The notes under the pieces: model-generated
What the model was told of the DNA's origin: nothing
Seen by the model: only the letters and a program-made list of their open reading frames with translations
Database searches by the model: none
Program-made: the position numbers and the translations under genes
Shown here: positions 9,681 to 22,849 of the stretch, one piece after another
Numbering within the stretch: the first letter of the stretch is position 1
How the letters are laid out: each line of letters starts with the position of its first letter
Assembly: GCF_008630915.1 (NCBI RefSeq)
Contig: NZ_CP043909.1
Location: forward strand, 496,001-560,000
Direction: 5' to 3'
DNA from: Acinetobacter suaedae
GTDB taxonomy: Bacteria > Pseudomonadota > Gammaproteobacteria > Pseudomonadales > Moraxellaceae
Length of the DNA: 64,000 nucleotides

Positions 9681-10511
9681 ATGACTCAAGAAGTATCAAC
9701 AGCAAGAAGTAATGCACCATTAAGTTTACTCTCCAAATTTAGTTTATATAGTCGAAAATTAGCAGCAGGCTTAGAGACCGTTGGTGAAGGTTTTTATTTG
9801 ATCTATCGACATGGTTTGTATAAAGATCCAAATAATCCAATTAATACCCGATATGTCCAATATTTTTGTCGAAGATTGTGTGAGGTCTTTAACTTAGATG
9901 TACAAGTGCATGGCAGTATACCGAGAGAGCCTTCACTTTGGGTGAGTAATCATATTTCATGGTTAGATGTTGCGGTACTTGGTTCGGGAGCGAGAATTTT
10001 CTTTTTAGCCAAGGCTGAGGTTGAAAAGTGGCCGATACTTGGAAGTTTAGCTAAAGGCGGTGGAACCTTATTTATAAAACGAGGGTCAGGTGATTCACTG
10101 CGTATTCGAGAGCAAATTGCAGACTTTTTAAAACAAGATATTCCTGTTTTATTCTTTCCTGAAGCAACAACTACAGATGGTCGCAAGGTTAAAAAAGTGC
10201 ATGGTCGCTTATTGGGTGCTGCGATAGAGGCTCAAAAACCCGTGCAAATTTGTGTTATTTGCTATGTTAATCAACATGGTGAGCTTGATATGGTGGCCCC
10301 ATTTATTGGTACGATGACTTTTGTGGAGCATGTACAACGTGTATTAGAAATGCCAAGAGTTACAGCACATTTATTGACTTTGCCAGCAATCCCCGTTGAA
10401 GGTCATACCGTTGATAGTCTCACTAAAGAAGTAGATTTACAGATGCGAGAAGGTTTGAAGAAGCTGCACCGCAAAGTTCTAAAAGTATTGCCGGATGATG
10501 ATCTTACATAA
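9681..10511 (+). CDS. 1-acyl-sn-glycerol-3-phosphate acyltransferase-like (PlsC family)
   Basis: A 276-residue membrane-associated acyltransferase. The HX4D catalytic motif is NHISWLD (His91, Asp96) and the phosphate-binding FPEATTTDG is at 159-167. These residues define the LPLAT family that acylates lysophosphatidic acid or related acceptors at the inner membrane. Several Acinetobacter paralogues are usual, so this may not be the essential PlsC. Its stop overlaps the stop of the convergent phospholipase D gene by 8 bases. Confidence 0.8.
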   Translation: MTQEVSTARSNAPLSLLSKFSLYSRKLAAGLETVGEGFYLIYRHGLYKDPNNPINTRYVQYFCRRLCEVFNLDVQVHGSIPREPSLWVSNHISWLDVAVLGSGARIFFLAKAEVEKWPILGSLAKGGGTLFIKRGSGDSLRIREQIADFLKQDIPVLFFPEATTTDGRKVKKVHGRLLGAAIEAQKPVQICVICYVNQHGELDMVAPFIGTMTFVEHVQRVLEMPRVTAHLLTLPAIPVEGHTVDSLTKEVDLQMREGLKKLHRKVLKVLPDDDLT

Positions 10512-12132
10512 AACCTTCAATAGGAAGCCATGAGATCATTTTTATTCCGGCTCTTTGCCACCATTTCATTTTAGGTTCTTTTCTATAAATGATTGGACCT
10601 TGAGGTGTTTGACGCTGCCACGTAATTTTTTTATTTGCATCCAGAACTAATTTGTATGCAAACTTTGTTAGATTTTGATCCATGGTGGTATGTACTGCTT
10701 GAGCAAGCGGTGGACTATTGAGGAGAACTCCGATTTCAGTATTTAAATATGCTGAGCGTGGATCAAAATTAAAAGAGCCAATAAAAACTTGTTTTTCATC
10801 TAAAGCCATCAGTTTGGCATGTAGGCTAGAGCGGCTTAAACCCTTAAGACTCACTTTTGCTTTTTTTGCCAGTTCTTCAGTTCGTTTATCTAGGTCGCTT
10901 TTGTCTATTGCAGGTAAAAACTCATAGAGTTGCACTCCATTTTCGAGTAACTCTTGGCGATATTTACCATAAAATGCATGTACAACAGCGACGTCATTGG
11001 CTTTGAATGAGTTGGTAAGAACTCTGACTTCGATGCCATCCTGAGCCAAATCCGTTAAAATCTTGGTACCTTTCTTCTCTGGAACAAAATAAGCAGAGAT
11101 TAAATCAATATTTTTCTCAGGTTGTTCAAGATGGTTAATGAGCTGAAAGTTTAAGTGTTCTTCTTTTTTTGCTTTAGCTTTGATTTTATCTGGAGAGTCT
11201 TTGACGACTTCTGCTTTGACCCAATCGAGTGAAATTTGTTGATTCATTAAACCATTGATGGTTTGGGAGTGATTGGTAATATCTAGGTAGTTCTGTACAG
11301 TCGCAAGTTGATAATGTTCATCTAATTGTTGTTTCAAACTAGCATAGCTAAGGCGATGTGATCGCTGCTTGACGATGTCTCTAACATCGTAGGCATATTC
11401 GTGATTCCAATAGTCATCAAAGGATGCGGCAATATCATTTACCGCTGTACCAAATAACATAACATCGACATCGGAAAACTGGAAATTTTCGCTGATGTTA
11501 TAATATTGATTTGTCATATTACGTCCACCAATCAATGCAACTTGGTGATCTGCAATAAAACTTTTGTTATGCATGCGTCGATTGATGCGTTTTAAGTCGA
11601 GCACCATATCGATGGCACGATATTTACGAAAACGATAGGGGTTGAATAATTTGACTTCAATATTGGGGTGTTGGGCTAAAGCCAAGAAAATCCCTTCAGT
11701 TTTTTTTGCATTGTTATCATCGATTAATAATCTTACTTTCACCCCACGATCTGCTGCACGTATCAGTGCATGTAAAGCAAGTGCGCCAACTTTGTCATTA
11801 TCCCAGATGTAATATTGTAGATCTAAGCTCTTTTCGGCCTTATCGATCAGGCTTAGACGTGCAGATAAGGCTTCTAATGGTTCAAATAAAACATGAAAAC
11901 CTGTGAGTTCGGGATGTTGAGCTTGCAGAGGTTGGATAACTTGAGCTAGAGATGTTTCTGCATGCTCAACAGCAACACTTATTGATGGTGTTGGTGGTGT
12001 TTTATGTTGAGGTAAAGTGCTACATCCACTTATGGTCAATGCAATTGCACAAGAAAATGCAAGCATGTTTTTATTGTAAGTACTTGTACTTATCTTTGTA
12101 TGTTTGCCATTTAAATGAGAAAATTGCGTCAT
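10504..12132 (-). CDS. Phospholipase D family lipoprotein (cardiolipin synthase ClsC-like)
   Basis: A 542-residue protein with two HKD motifs: HNKSFIAD (188-195) followed by IGGRN, and HAKLMALD followed by IGSFNFDPRS near residue 450. Two such motifs form one phosphatidyl-transfer site, as in phospholipase D and ClsC-type cardiolipin synthases. A lipobox, LTISGC with Cys37, suggests a lipoprotein anchored in the envelope. The start is uncertain: ATG 12132 has no clear ribosome site, and ATG 12066 would give a more standard lipoprotein signal (MLAFSCAIALTISGC). It lies tail to tail with a PlsC-like acyltransferase, which fits phospholipid remodelling. Confidence 0.8.
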   Translation of the reverse strand: MTQFSHLNGKHTKISTSTYNKNMLAFSCAIALTISGCSTLPQHKTPPTPSISVAVEHAETSLAQVIQPLQAQHPELTGFHVLFEPLEALSARLSLIDKAEKSLDLQYYIWDNDKVGALALHALIRAADRGVKVRLLIDDNNAKKTEGIFLALAQHPNIEVKLFNPYRFRKYRAIDMVLDLKRINRRMHNKSFIADHQVALIGGRNMTNQYYNISENFQFSDVDVMLFGTAVNDIAASFDDYWNHEYAYDVRDIVKQRSHRLSYASLKQQLDEHYQLATVQNYLDITNHSQTINGLMNQQISLDWVKAEVVKDSPDKIKAKAKKEEHLNFQLINHLEQPEKNIDLISAYFVPEKKGTKILTDLAQDGIEVRVLTNSFKANDVAVVHAFYGKYRQELLENGVQLYEFLPAIDKSDLDKRTEELAKKAKVSLKGLSRSSLHAKLMALDEKQVFIGSFNFDPRSAYLNTEIGVLLNSPPLAQAVHTTMDQNLTKFAYKLVLDANKKITWQRQTPQGPIIYRKEPKMKWWQRAGIKMISWLPIEGFM

Positions 12133-12233
12133 AATCGTTACTGATTAAAGGATGGGTTGAGTATACCATTTCATCGAAAAAGATAAATATAAGATGCAAC
12201 CTATGTCCCTGTGTAAATTGAAAGAGGGCTTTA

Positions 12234-13244
12234 ATGTCGAATTCAGATCCTATAATTTTTGGTTTTTATCTTGTTTTTGCGATTTTAGCACTCTGGGCAT
12301 TTATTGAGGCGTGGGTCCATCAATCACGTACAGAAACGATTCATCCATTTAAAGCTTTTGTACATTTACTTGCTTTTTATCTCTCTTATTTACTTGTACC
12401 TTTGTGGTTTTTTAGCCTATATGCAGGGTGGTCAGGATATTACAATATTCATCAAGCTATTTTTGTTTTTCTTTTGAGTAGCTTTTTAGTTTATGCACGT
12501 TTCATTGAACCACACCAAGTTCATGTCAAACAGCATCAATATCGTTTGAATCCTGCACGGGAATTTGTGCGTCCCATTAAAGTGGCATTGGTTGCAGATT
12601 TGCATGTTGGATTATTCTCAGGGCATGAGCGACAACTTAAAAGTATTGTTAAAAAGTTAAATCAGCAGCAACCTGATTTGGTTGTCGTTGCTGGGGATTG
12701 GACCTATGAACCAGAAAATCGACTTATTTATGAACTTGAGGTCCTAAAGAAAATTAAGGCTCCTGTTTATTCTGTTCCTGGAAATCATGATGAACAATAT
12801 CCAGGACCACCTATTCAAGGGCTTTTAAGTGAAGCACTGGCGCAAAACGATGTGATAGATATCGAAGGTAAAATTGTTGATTTTGACGAATTTCGTCTTA
12901 TTGGTATTGGTGATCTGTGGGCTGGTAAAGCCAATATGCGCTTTTTGCCTGATCTGCCCCAAGATAAACCCTGGTTAATTTTATCTCATAACCCTGATAC
13001 TGTTGATATGGTGCCCGAATTACCTATGCGTCCATTGATGCTGTCTGGACATACGCATGGCGGTCAAATTGAGCTACCTTGGGTAACCAACTATATTATG
13101 AAAAAGGTTTCAATTTTAGGACATAAAAAAGGTTTTTATTCGCATGAGCATGCTGATGTCTTTGTAACAGTCGGGACAGGGATGGTTGGGGTGCCTTTTC
13201 GATTTAGAGTGCCACCCACTATCGATATTATCGAACTCATCTAA
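12234..13244 (+). CDS. Membrane-anchored metallophosphoesterase (YkuE-like)
   Basis: A 336-residue protein with three N-terminal hydrophobic spans (about 8-28, 42-62, 72-90) and a calcineurin-like domain. The metal-binding motifs appear in order: ADLHVG (121-126), GDW (154-156), GNHD (183-186), and GHTHGGQ (272-278). The family hydrolyses phosphoesters, including lipid phosphates such as UDP-diacylglucosamine in related enzymes; the substrate here is unknown. It is monocistronic, with a terminator directly after it. Confidence 0.8.
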   Translation: MSNSDPIIFGFYLVFAILALWAFIEAWVHQSRTETIHPFKAFVHLLAFYLSYLLVPLWFFSLYAGWSGYYNIHQAIFVFLLSSFLVYARFIEPHQVHVKQHQYRLNPAREFVRPIKVALVADLHVGLFSGHERQLKSIVKKLNQQQPDLVVVAGDWTYEPENRLIYELEVLKKIKAPVYSVPGNHDEQYPGPPIQGLLSEALAQNDVIDIEGKIVDFDEFRLIGIGDLWAGKANMRFLPDLPQDKPWLILSHNPDTVDMVPELPMRPLMLSGHTHGGQIELPWVTNYIMKKVSILGHKKGFYSHEHADVFVTVGTGMVGVPFRFRVPPTIDIIELI

Positions 13245-13248
13245 AAAT

Positions 13249-13282
13249 AAAAAGCCAACTGACTATGAGTTGGCTTTTTGGG
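13249..13282. terminator. Bidirectional intrinsic terminator
   Basis: AAAAAGCCAACT / AGTTGGCTTTTT stem with a short loop between the metallophosphoesterase gene and the convergent yfiB end. Confidence 0.85.
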
Positions 13283-13300
13283 GAAAGAGTGATCTAGAAA

Positions 13301-13780
13301 TTAAGGGATAATGATCACGGCTACACGACGATTGCTCGCTCGGTTTTCCTCAGAAGTATTAGGTAGATATGGTTGGCTTGAGCCACGACCAATGACTGTT
13401 AAATTATTCTGTTTAAAGCCCTGATTGAGAAAAATCATAGAAACGCTTTGAGCACGTTCTTCAGAAAGCTTTTGATTGTATTCTGGATTGCCGACATCAT
13501 CGGTATGTCCTACAATTTTGAGTTTTTGTAAATCATATTTATTGAGTTGCTTGGCAAGACGAGCAATCTCATTTGCATGCTCTTGTTTGATATCTGATTT
13601 ATTAAAATCAAAGAGTAAGCGTTCAGGGAGACCTAAACTCCAACCTTCGTCAGTTAAAACAAAGCCTTCTTGTTTTAGCATTTTCACCTGACGGTATTTC
13701 AATGGACCAAAACTCAAACATCCAGCCAATGTTAGGCAGAGTAACGCAATAAATGAAATTTTAAGTGTGTGCGCGCGCAT
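13301..13780 (-). CDS. yfiB: OmpA-like outer-membrane lipoprotein YfiB
   Basis: A 159-residue lipoprotein: lipobox LTLAGC puts the acylated Cys at 21, and the OmpA-like peptidoglycan-binding domain includes LLFDFNKSDI, IVGHTDDVGNPEYNQKLSEERAQSV and the terminal NRASNRRVAVII. In the Pseudomonas YfiBNR system, outer-membrane YfiB sequesters periplasmic YfiR and so releases the cyclase YfiN. Here it is the third gene after yfiR and yfiN, 8 bases behind yfiN, which supports the name. On sequence alone it would only be an OmpA-family lipoprotein. Confidence 0.8.
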   Translation of the reverse strand: MRAHTLKISFIALLCLTLAGCLSFGPLKYRQVKMLKQEGFVLTDEGWSLGLPERLLFDFNKSDIKQEHANEIARLAKQLNKYDLQKLKIVGHTDDVGNPEYNQKLSEERAQSVSMIFLNQGFKQNNLTVIGRGSSQPYLPNTSEENRASNRRVAVIIIP

Positions 13781-13788
13781 AACATATC

Positions 13789-15021
13789 CTAAATTTCTGG
13801 TTTATAAAGAAACCAATGAGGGTTTAAATTTTTAGCTTTATACATGGCTTGGTCTGCTTGCATGACCAAATCTTCTGGGTTTTCAGCAAATTGGGATAAG
13901 GCTATTCCTAGGCTAAAACTGAACTGAATAGATTGGCCATTAAAATCTAATGGTGCTTTGCAACTCTCAAGTATCACATTTGCAATTGGTTCGAGATGAT
14001 CGGCATGATGAATTGCATGGAGAATGATTGCAAATTCATCCCCACCTAAACGTGCAATAAAATCTTCATGGCGAACAGACTGCTTTAAGCGGGATGCCAT
14101 TTCAGTTAAAACAGCATCTCCAGCTAAATGTCCATATTGATCATTAATCGCTTTAAACTTGTTATTATCTAGAAATAATAATGCAGAATTGTGCCTATAC
14201 TGAGGATTTTCAAAAATATTGTTCAGCTCTTCATAGAAGTAATGACGGTTAGGCAGACCTGTCAACTGATCGTGATGGGCTTGAAATGATAATTGATGAT
14301 TTTCTTTTTGAAGATGAGTATGCCAAATCTGGATTTCTTCAAGTAGTTCATTAAAGACCGTGTTTAAATTTTGGAATTCACGGATACGATTATTGGGGAA
14401 CCGCAAATTATATGCTTTTTGATCACTCACTAGCTGTGCAATATGAGTAAGTGGCTTTATCGCTTGCATGATTTGACGGTAAGTTAGATTGATTGACCAT
14501 AATAGTGCAATCACGATAAAAAACATTGAAATTGCTAGACCAATAATAATGGTTTTAAGAAAATGCAAAATATTTTCAGAGCTACCGTAGAGTACTAATT
14601 CACCAACCTGTTTTTTATTATGAATAACGGTTAACTGAACGGGATCGTGTAAAAACCAATTATCGAGTAGATCTTGCAAAAAAGAGGTGTGTTCAATAGT
14701 TTTGCTGCTTTCAGCGAGTAGCTGTTTCTGAGCGTTATATACATGAATACTACGAATCGCATGGCTTGTCGTGTAATCTGAAAGAATTTGATCAATTGTT
14801 CCTTTATCTTTAAAAACAACAGCAGGTTGAATTCTTTCCAGAACCGTTTGGCTTAATAATTGAAGATTCTGTTTTGCATAAGTTTCCATGGTGAACATTG
14901 AAATCGTAGCAAAAGTAAATGAGCAAATAACAAAAGTAATCGCAAAGATTGTAAATTGAGACTTACGGAAGAGAGCATGTAATGAAGTTGACTGATATAA
15001 ACTTGAAATCACGTTGATCAC
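13789..15021 (-). CDS. yfiN: Membrane diguanylate cyclase YfiN (TpbB-like)
   Basis: A 410-residue inner-membrane enzyme making cyclic di-GMP. Two membrane spans (about 22-44 and 152-175) flank a periplasmic sensor domain. A HAMP-like linker follows (about 176-230), then a GGDEF domain with intact GGDEF at 326-330. An RxxD inhibitory site (RHED, 317-320) lies five residues upstream, so product feedback is expected. In the known system periplasmic YfiR holds YfiN off. Its start overlaps the end of yfiR by 4 bases, so the genes are translationally coupled. Confidence 0.88.
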   Translation of the reverse strand: MINVISSLYQSTSLHALFRKSQFTIFAITFVICSFTFATISMFTMETYAKQNLQLLSQTVLERIQPAVVFKDKGTIDQILSDYTTSHAIRSIHVYNAQKQLLAESSKTIEHTSFLQDLLDNWFLHDPVQLTVIHNKKQVGELVLYGSSENILHFLKTIIIGLAISMFFIVIALLWSINLTYRQIMQAIKPLTHIAQLVSDQKAYNLRFPNNRIREFQNLNTVFNELLEEIQIWHTHLQKENHQLSFQAHHDQLTGLPNRHYFYEELNNIFENPQYRHNSALLFLDNNKFKAINDQYGHLAGDAVLTEMASRLKQSVRHEDFIARLGGDEFAIILHAIHHADHLEPIANVILESCKAPLDFNGQSIQFSFSLGIALSQFAENPEDLVMQADQAMYKAKNLNPHWFLYKPEI

Positions 15022-15530
15022 TCCGTATTTTTAGCTAAGAGTAGAACACGTGGATCAATATGAACTTTGGAAGCACTTAAAGCATCCAAATTCACTTTGA
15101 AGGAAGAAAAGGTCTGACGACTATATAAACAAAAAATACTTCCAATCTCGCATGCAGGGTTATTTGTACTTAAAGAAAGCAACGAACGAGAAGGATGGGC
15201 CTGAATAAGACTCTGTTGTTGTTGAGGTGTTGCTGTAGAAAAATATACAACATGGCAATCTGTTTTTACAAAATCTTTTGTACTTATAGCTTGTACTTGG
15301 TAATCGTATGAAAGTTGGCGGATATTTGTTTGAAATTGGGATGCTGCTTCATTGTTATCTAAAACGCAAATTGTGGGGCGTGTGGTATTGGGCCATTTAG
15401 TATAGCTTAATATAGATAATGTTAATTCATAAAAGCTATGGCTCGAAATGGCATAGCTAAACGGGCTTATAGAAATCAATCCTATTAGCCATAAATATTG
15501 AGTTATCCTAAAAATATACCGTCTTTTCAA
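15018..15530 (-). CDS. yfiR: Periplasmic cyclase repressor YfiR (DUF4154)
   Basis: A 170-residue secreted protein with a signal peptide (hydrophobic 11-26, SYA at its end). The DUF4154 pattern is visible: FYELTLSILSYTKWP near the mature N-terminus, TICVLDNN, and CHVVYFSTA. Four cysteines (55, 92, 127, 134) have nearly the spacing of the two disulfides known in Pseudomonas aeruginosa YfiR, where redox state tunes repression. It is the first gene of the yfiR-yfiN-yfiB operon. Its promoter must lie between 15531 and the rRNA promoters, reading away from the rRNA operon. Confidence 0.8.
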   Translation of the reverse strand: MKRRYIFRITQYLWLIGLISISPFSYAISSHSFYELTLSILSYTKWPNTTRPTICVLDNNEAASQFQTNIRQLSYDYQVQAISTKDFVKTDCHVVYFSTATPQQQQSLIQAHPSRSLLSLSTNNPACEIGSIFCLYSRQTFSSFKVNLDALSASKVHIDPRVLLLAKNTE

Positions 15531-15677
15531 TCAAAAATGCCAAAAAATGTGAAGCAAGAAACATATTCTACTTTACTTAATTGTTTAAAAATAGCTCTTA
15601 AAGACAAAGAAAAAGCATTAAAAGTAACTGTTGCGTTCAAAAAACGTTCACTTAGGAATAAAAAGAAAGAAAAGGGG

Positions 15678-15705
15678 TTGTGTTGTTATGTGAATGCTGT
15701 AGAAT
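15678..15705 (+). promoter_or_regulatory. Candidate rRNA promoter P1
   Basis: TTGTGT (15678-15683), 16-base spacer, TAGAAT (15700-15705), followed by GC-containing bases that would form the start region. It lies 350 bases before mature 16S rRNA, and the upstream A-rich tract (15580-15675) could act as an UP element. Confidence 0.55.
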
Positions 15706-15818
15706 GCACATCCATCGGCGGTGATGCGGATAAAAACTTGTTGATAAACAAGGATTTGGCTTGAAGTGGTTAGATTCTTGGTGTGGTTGATAAGTTGATA
15801 AAATATCTAAATTACCAG

Positions 15819-15846
15819 TTGACTTTAAAGAAATTTAGAGTAATAT
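15819..15846 (+). promoter_or_regulatory. Candidate rRNA promoter P2
   Basis: TTGACT (15819-15824), 16-base spacer, TAATAT (15841-15846). Position and quality fit a second rRNA promoter. The rest of the 525-base leader (15531-16055) holds these promoters, processing sequences and no convincing gene. Confidence 0.5.
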
Positions 15847-15898
15847 AGCCGACCTAGCTTGATGATGACGAATCATCGAGAAGATCATTAAGAGAATA

Positions 15899-15933
15899 GA
15901 AGAACAACTTGTGTGGATTTTTACTGGTTGATC
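15899..15933 (+). other. 16S rRNA processing stem, 5' arm
   Basis: This stretch (GAAGAACAACTTG then GGAT..TTAC..GGT) is nearly complementary to 17602-17637 just after 16S rRNA. Together the arms would form the long duplex that RNase III cuts to release the 16S precursor. Seen directly as complementarity; the enzyme role is general knowledge. Confidence 0.7.
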
Positions 15934-16055
15934 GATCGAATATATTTTCATTGATTAATTGGTTTAAATTTCTCGAAGTTTATTTGAGCGAATATTAAGT
16001 CAGTAATTGATGAGCCAGAATTGGCACCTTGTCTTAACTAAGGTGCAAATGATTT

Positions 16056-17592
<1,537 letters not shown>

Positions 17593-17601
17593 ACGAAAGA
17601 T

Positions 17602-17637
17602 TGGTGACTGGTAAGAATCCACAACAAGTTGTTCTTC
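17602..17637 (+). other. 16S rRNA processing stem, 3' arm
   Basis: Complementary to 15899-15933, with a few mismatches; it forms the base of the precursor 16S stem. Confidence 0.7.
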
Positions 17638-17651
17638 GAAGATGTATCTGA

Positions 17652-17728
<77 letters not shown>

Positions 17729-17799
17729 CTACTGACGAAGTGATGAATAATCACAAGCTGCTAGATAAAAAGATATATCGTTCATGATGATTGTAAGCT

Positions 17800-17875
17800 G
17801 GGGACTTAGCTTAGTTGGTAGAGCGCCTGCTTTGCACGCAGGAGGTCAGGAGTTCGACTCTCCTAGTCTCCACCA
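17800..17875 (+). tRNA. tRNA-Ala (TGC anticodon)
   Basis: 76 bases with acceptor stem GGGGACT/AGTCTCC (one G-T pair), anticodon loop CTTTGCACG (TGC), T-loop TTCGACT and encoded CCA. Second spacer tRNA. The remaining spacer, 17876-18205, shows only the 23S processing arm. Confidence 0.97.
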
Positions 17876-18187
17876 CGTACTTTACGAAGTACGAGCTAAA
17901 GATTACAGAACTTAGTAAGTTAAACGCTTATTAACTTCTGTGATTTATCACAGTTTACTGCAAGCTGACGAGGCTGTAGTTAATCATTAACAGATTAGTA
18001 GAATTGAGTCTGAAATAAATTGTTCACTCAATTCATTCGAAAGAATGAAATTGAGAACTAGCAAAAACACTGAATCAAGCGTTTTGGTATATGAATTTAG
18101 ATTGAAGCTGTATGGTGATTAAGTTCACAGACAACAAACCAGTAGCAATTAAGTTTGCAACGATAACACTCACTTGTATGTGTTAAC

Positions 18188-18205
18188 GACTGTTTGGGGT
18201 TGTAT

Positions 18206-18212
<7 letters not shown>
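18188..18212 (+). other. 23S rRNA processing stem, 5' arm
   Basis: ACTGTTTGGGGTTGTATAG and following bases pair with 21089-21118 after 23S rRNA with few mismatches, forming the base of the precursor 23S stem. Confidence 0.65.
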
Positions 18213-21097
<2,885 letters not shown>

Positions 21098-21179
21098 ACA
21101 ACACCCAAACAGTTGTTGTATTCAAGATAAATTCAATACATAACTTGATTTAGTGTTAAAACTAGTTACAATACAGACT

Positions 21180-21250
21180 CATGAGCGAGGATAAGCAAAG
21201 ATTAATAATCTTTGCCCGAGCGCAAGACATAAAGCTATGCTTTATGTTCT
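21180..21250. repeat. Dispersed repeat fragment in the 23S-5S spacer, copy 2
   Basis: The palindrome AGCAAAGATTAATAATCTTT with flanking GAGCGAG...CGAGCGCAAG and AAAGCTATGCTT matches the order and sequence of the intergenic element near 2545-2605. It sits between 23S and 5S rRNA, inside the transcribed spacer, so it is carried in the precursor RNA. Confidence 0.6.
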
Positions 21251-21337
21251 ACTAATCCGTTAATAACTCTTTCGGTACTAAGTGGCATGAACTTAATAAT
21301 AAGTTTAAAAGTAAGACCACCCAAAGCCAAAACAGTT

Positions 21338-21453
21338 TGCTGGCGACAATAGCAAGAGTGAACCACCTGATCCCTTCCCGAACTCAGAAGTGAAACCTCT
21401 TCGCGCTGATGGTAGTGTGGCACTTGCCATGTGAGAGTAAGTCATCGCCAGCT
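21338..21453 (+). rRNA. rrf: 5S ribosomal RNA
   Basis: About 115 bases from TGCTGGCGACAATAGC to TCATCGCCAGC, with closing stem GCTGGCGA/TCGCCAGC and the conserved CCCGAACTCAGAAGTGAAAC loop. Last RNA of the operon. Confidence 0.95.
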
Positions 21454-21464
21454 TTTAAATTCAA

Positions 21465-21498
21465 ACACCCCCAACCTAATGGCTGGGGGTGTTTTTTT
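21465..21498 (+). terminator. rRNA operon terminator
   Basis: Stem ACACCCCCA / TGGGGGTGT followed by seven Ts, 12 bases after 5S rRNA. Confidence 0.9.
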
Positions 21499-21571
21499 AT
21501 GCACTATAAAAAATAAATTGGGGAAAATTACGGTATAACTATTGGGTGAAAAGATAAAACGTGATGTGAAT

Positions 21572-22648
21572 ATGCAAAATCATAATCTTGGTTCTTGGCA
21601 ATCTAGCTTACAGACATTGGTTTATATTTTATTGTTTTTAATTCTCTTTGGATGGTTGTTGAAAGTTGGACAGGGTTTTCTATTACCTATCCTTGTTGCG
21701 ACGATAGCGATGTATATCCTTATCACATTAAGCCATTGGCTTGTGAAGTTTCCCGTTTTGAAATCTACGCCAGAGTGGTTTAGAAGGATATTGGTATTAA
21801 TTAGTTTTATCGTGGTTATGGTTCAGCTTATTAGTTTAGTAATTACAACTGGACAGAAAATTTTGGCAAAGATGCCAATCTATGAGGCGAATATTGAACA
21901 AGTTTTTTTGCATGTAAATGCATATTTAGGGTGGAGTAATAGTCCTGATTGGCAAATCTTTAGAGAAATGCTGATGAGTCAGATTAATCTTCAAAGTCTA
22001 ATTACTTCGACGCTTACTTCATTTAGTGCGCTGACAGGCATGTTTTTTGTCATCATTGTATATGCCTTATTTTTATTGAATGAGCGAGATCAGTTCGTTA
22101 AAAAATTAATGATTGCATTTCCAGATGGTAAAACTGAACAAACACGGTTATTGATTGCGGATATCAATAAAAAAATTAGTGAATACCTTGTTGTTAAGAC
22201 ACTTATTAATTTGATTTTAGCAACGATTTGTTTTGTCATCCTTTGGGCTTGTGGTGTGGAATATGCATTATTTTGGGCTTTAATTATTGGTTTGTTTAAC
22301 TATATTCCATATGTTGGTTCTTTATTTGGTGTAATTTTCCCTGTCCTAATGACATTGGCTCAAACTGGTTCGCTGCAATTAACTATTCTGGTTACGATCC
22401 TGTTAACGGTTGCGCAAATGTTCGTAGGTAATTTTTTGGAACCGCGTATGATTGGTAAACAAATTAATTTATCTCCGTTTGTTGTATTGCTCTCCTTGTC
22501 ATTGTGGTCTTCATTGTGGGGAGTCGCAGGAGCGATTCTAGCAATTCCTCTTACTTCAATTTTTGTGATTGTTTTGGAGGCATTTCGATCTACTCGTCCA
22601 TTTGCTATTTTACTCATGCAAAATCCTAAAAACTACGATCAAGCATAA
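21572..22648 (+). CDS. AI-2E family permease (PerM-like)
   Basis: A polytopic inner-membrane protein of about 358 residues with roughly eight hydrophobic segments. Typical family runs are GLFNYIPYVGSLFGVIFPVL, the NFLEPRMIGKQINLSPFVVLLSL segment and a glycine-rich WGVAGAILAIPLTS. AI-2E/UPF0118 members include AI-2 exporters and sodium-proton antiporters; the substrate cannot be told. ATG 21572 is used; a TTG at 21542 in frame is the other choice and no strong ribosome site decides. A weak terminator-like stem follows at about 22659-22695. Confidence 0.8.
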   Translation: MQNHNLGSWQSSLQTLVYILLFLILFGWLLKVGQGFLLPILVATIAMYILITLSHWLVKFPVLKSTPEWFRRILVLISFIVVMVQLISLVITTGQKILAKMPIYEANIEQVFLHVNAYLGWSNSPDWQIFREMLMSQINLQSLITSTLTSFSALTGMFFVIIVYALFLLNERDQFVKKLMIAFPDGKTEQTRLLIADINKKISEYLVVKTLINLILATICFVILWACGVEYALFWALIIGLFNYIPYVGSLFGVIFPVLMTLAQTGSLQLTILVTILLTVAQMFVGNFLEPRMIGKQINLSPFVVLLSLSLWSSLWGVAGAILAIPLTSIFVIVLEAFRSTRPFAILLMQNPKNYDQA

Positions 22649-22756
22649 TTGCAACAATAGAGCTCAAATACTTACTTATAGAATTGGGCTCTTATTTTGA
22701 ATAAATATATCAACGTTTTTAATAAATCATGACGGATAAAATTGATGCGCATTTTG

Positions 22757-22793
22757 CCAAGCGCTTGCTTGGTTTTTTCTTTTTTGATAAGGT
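22757..22793 (+). promoter_or_regulatory. AtuR-type operator and promoter before acyl-CoA dehydrogenase
   Basis: CCAAGCGCTTGCTTGG (22757-22772) differs by one base from the perfect palindrome found before atuA and atuB. A plausible promoter is TTGCTT (22765-22770), 17 bases, TAAGGT (22788-22793), so the operator overlaps the -35 box. This ties the following dehydrogenase to the same TetR-family regulator; binding is inferred. Confidence 0.6.
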
Positions 22794-22849
22794 AAAGCGC
22801 TTATAAATACTCTAATCGATTCAGAACTATTCAAGCCAGGAAGCAGAAA

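Noticed and set aside
15498..15764. An 88-residue Lys-rich ORF over the rRNA promoter region
   Set aside because: It overlaps the start of yfiR and the promoter P1 and has no ribosome site or recognisable pattern.
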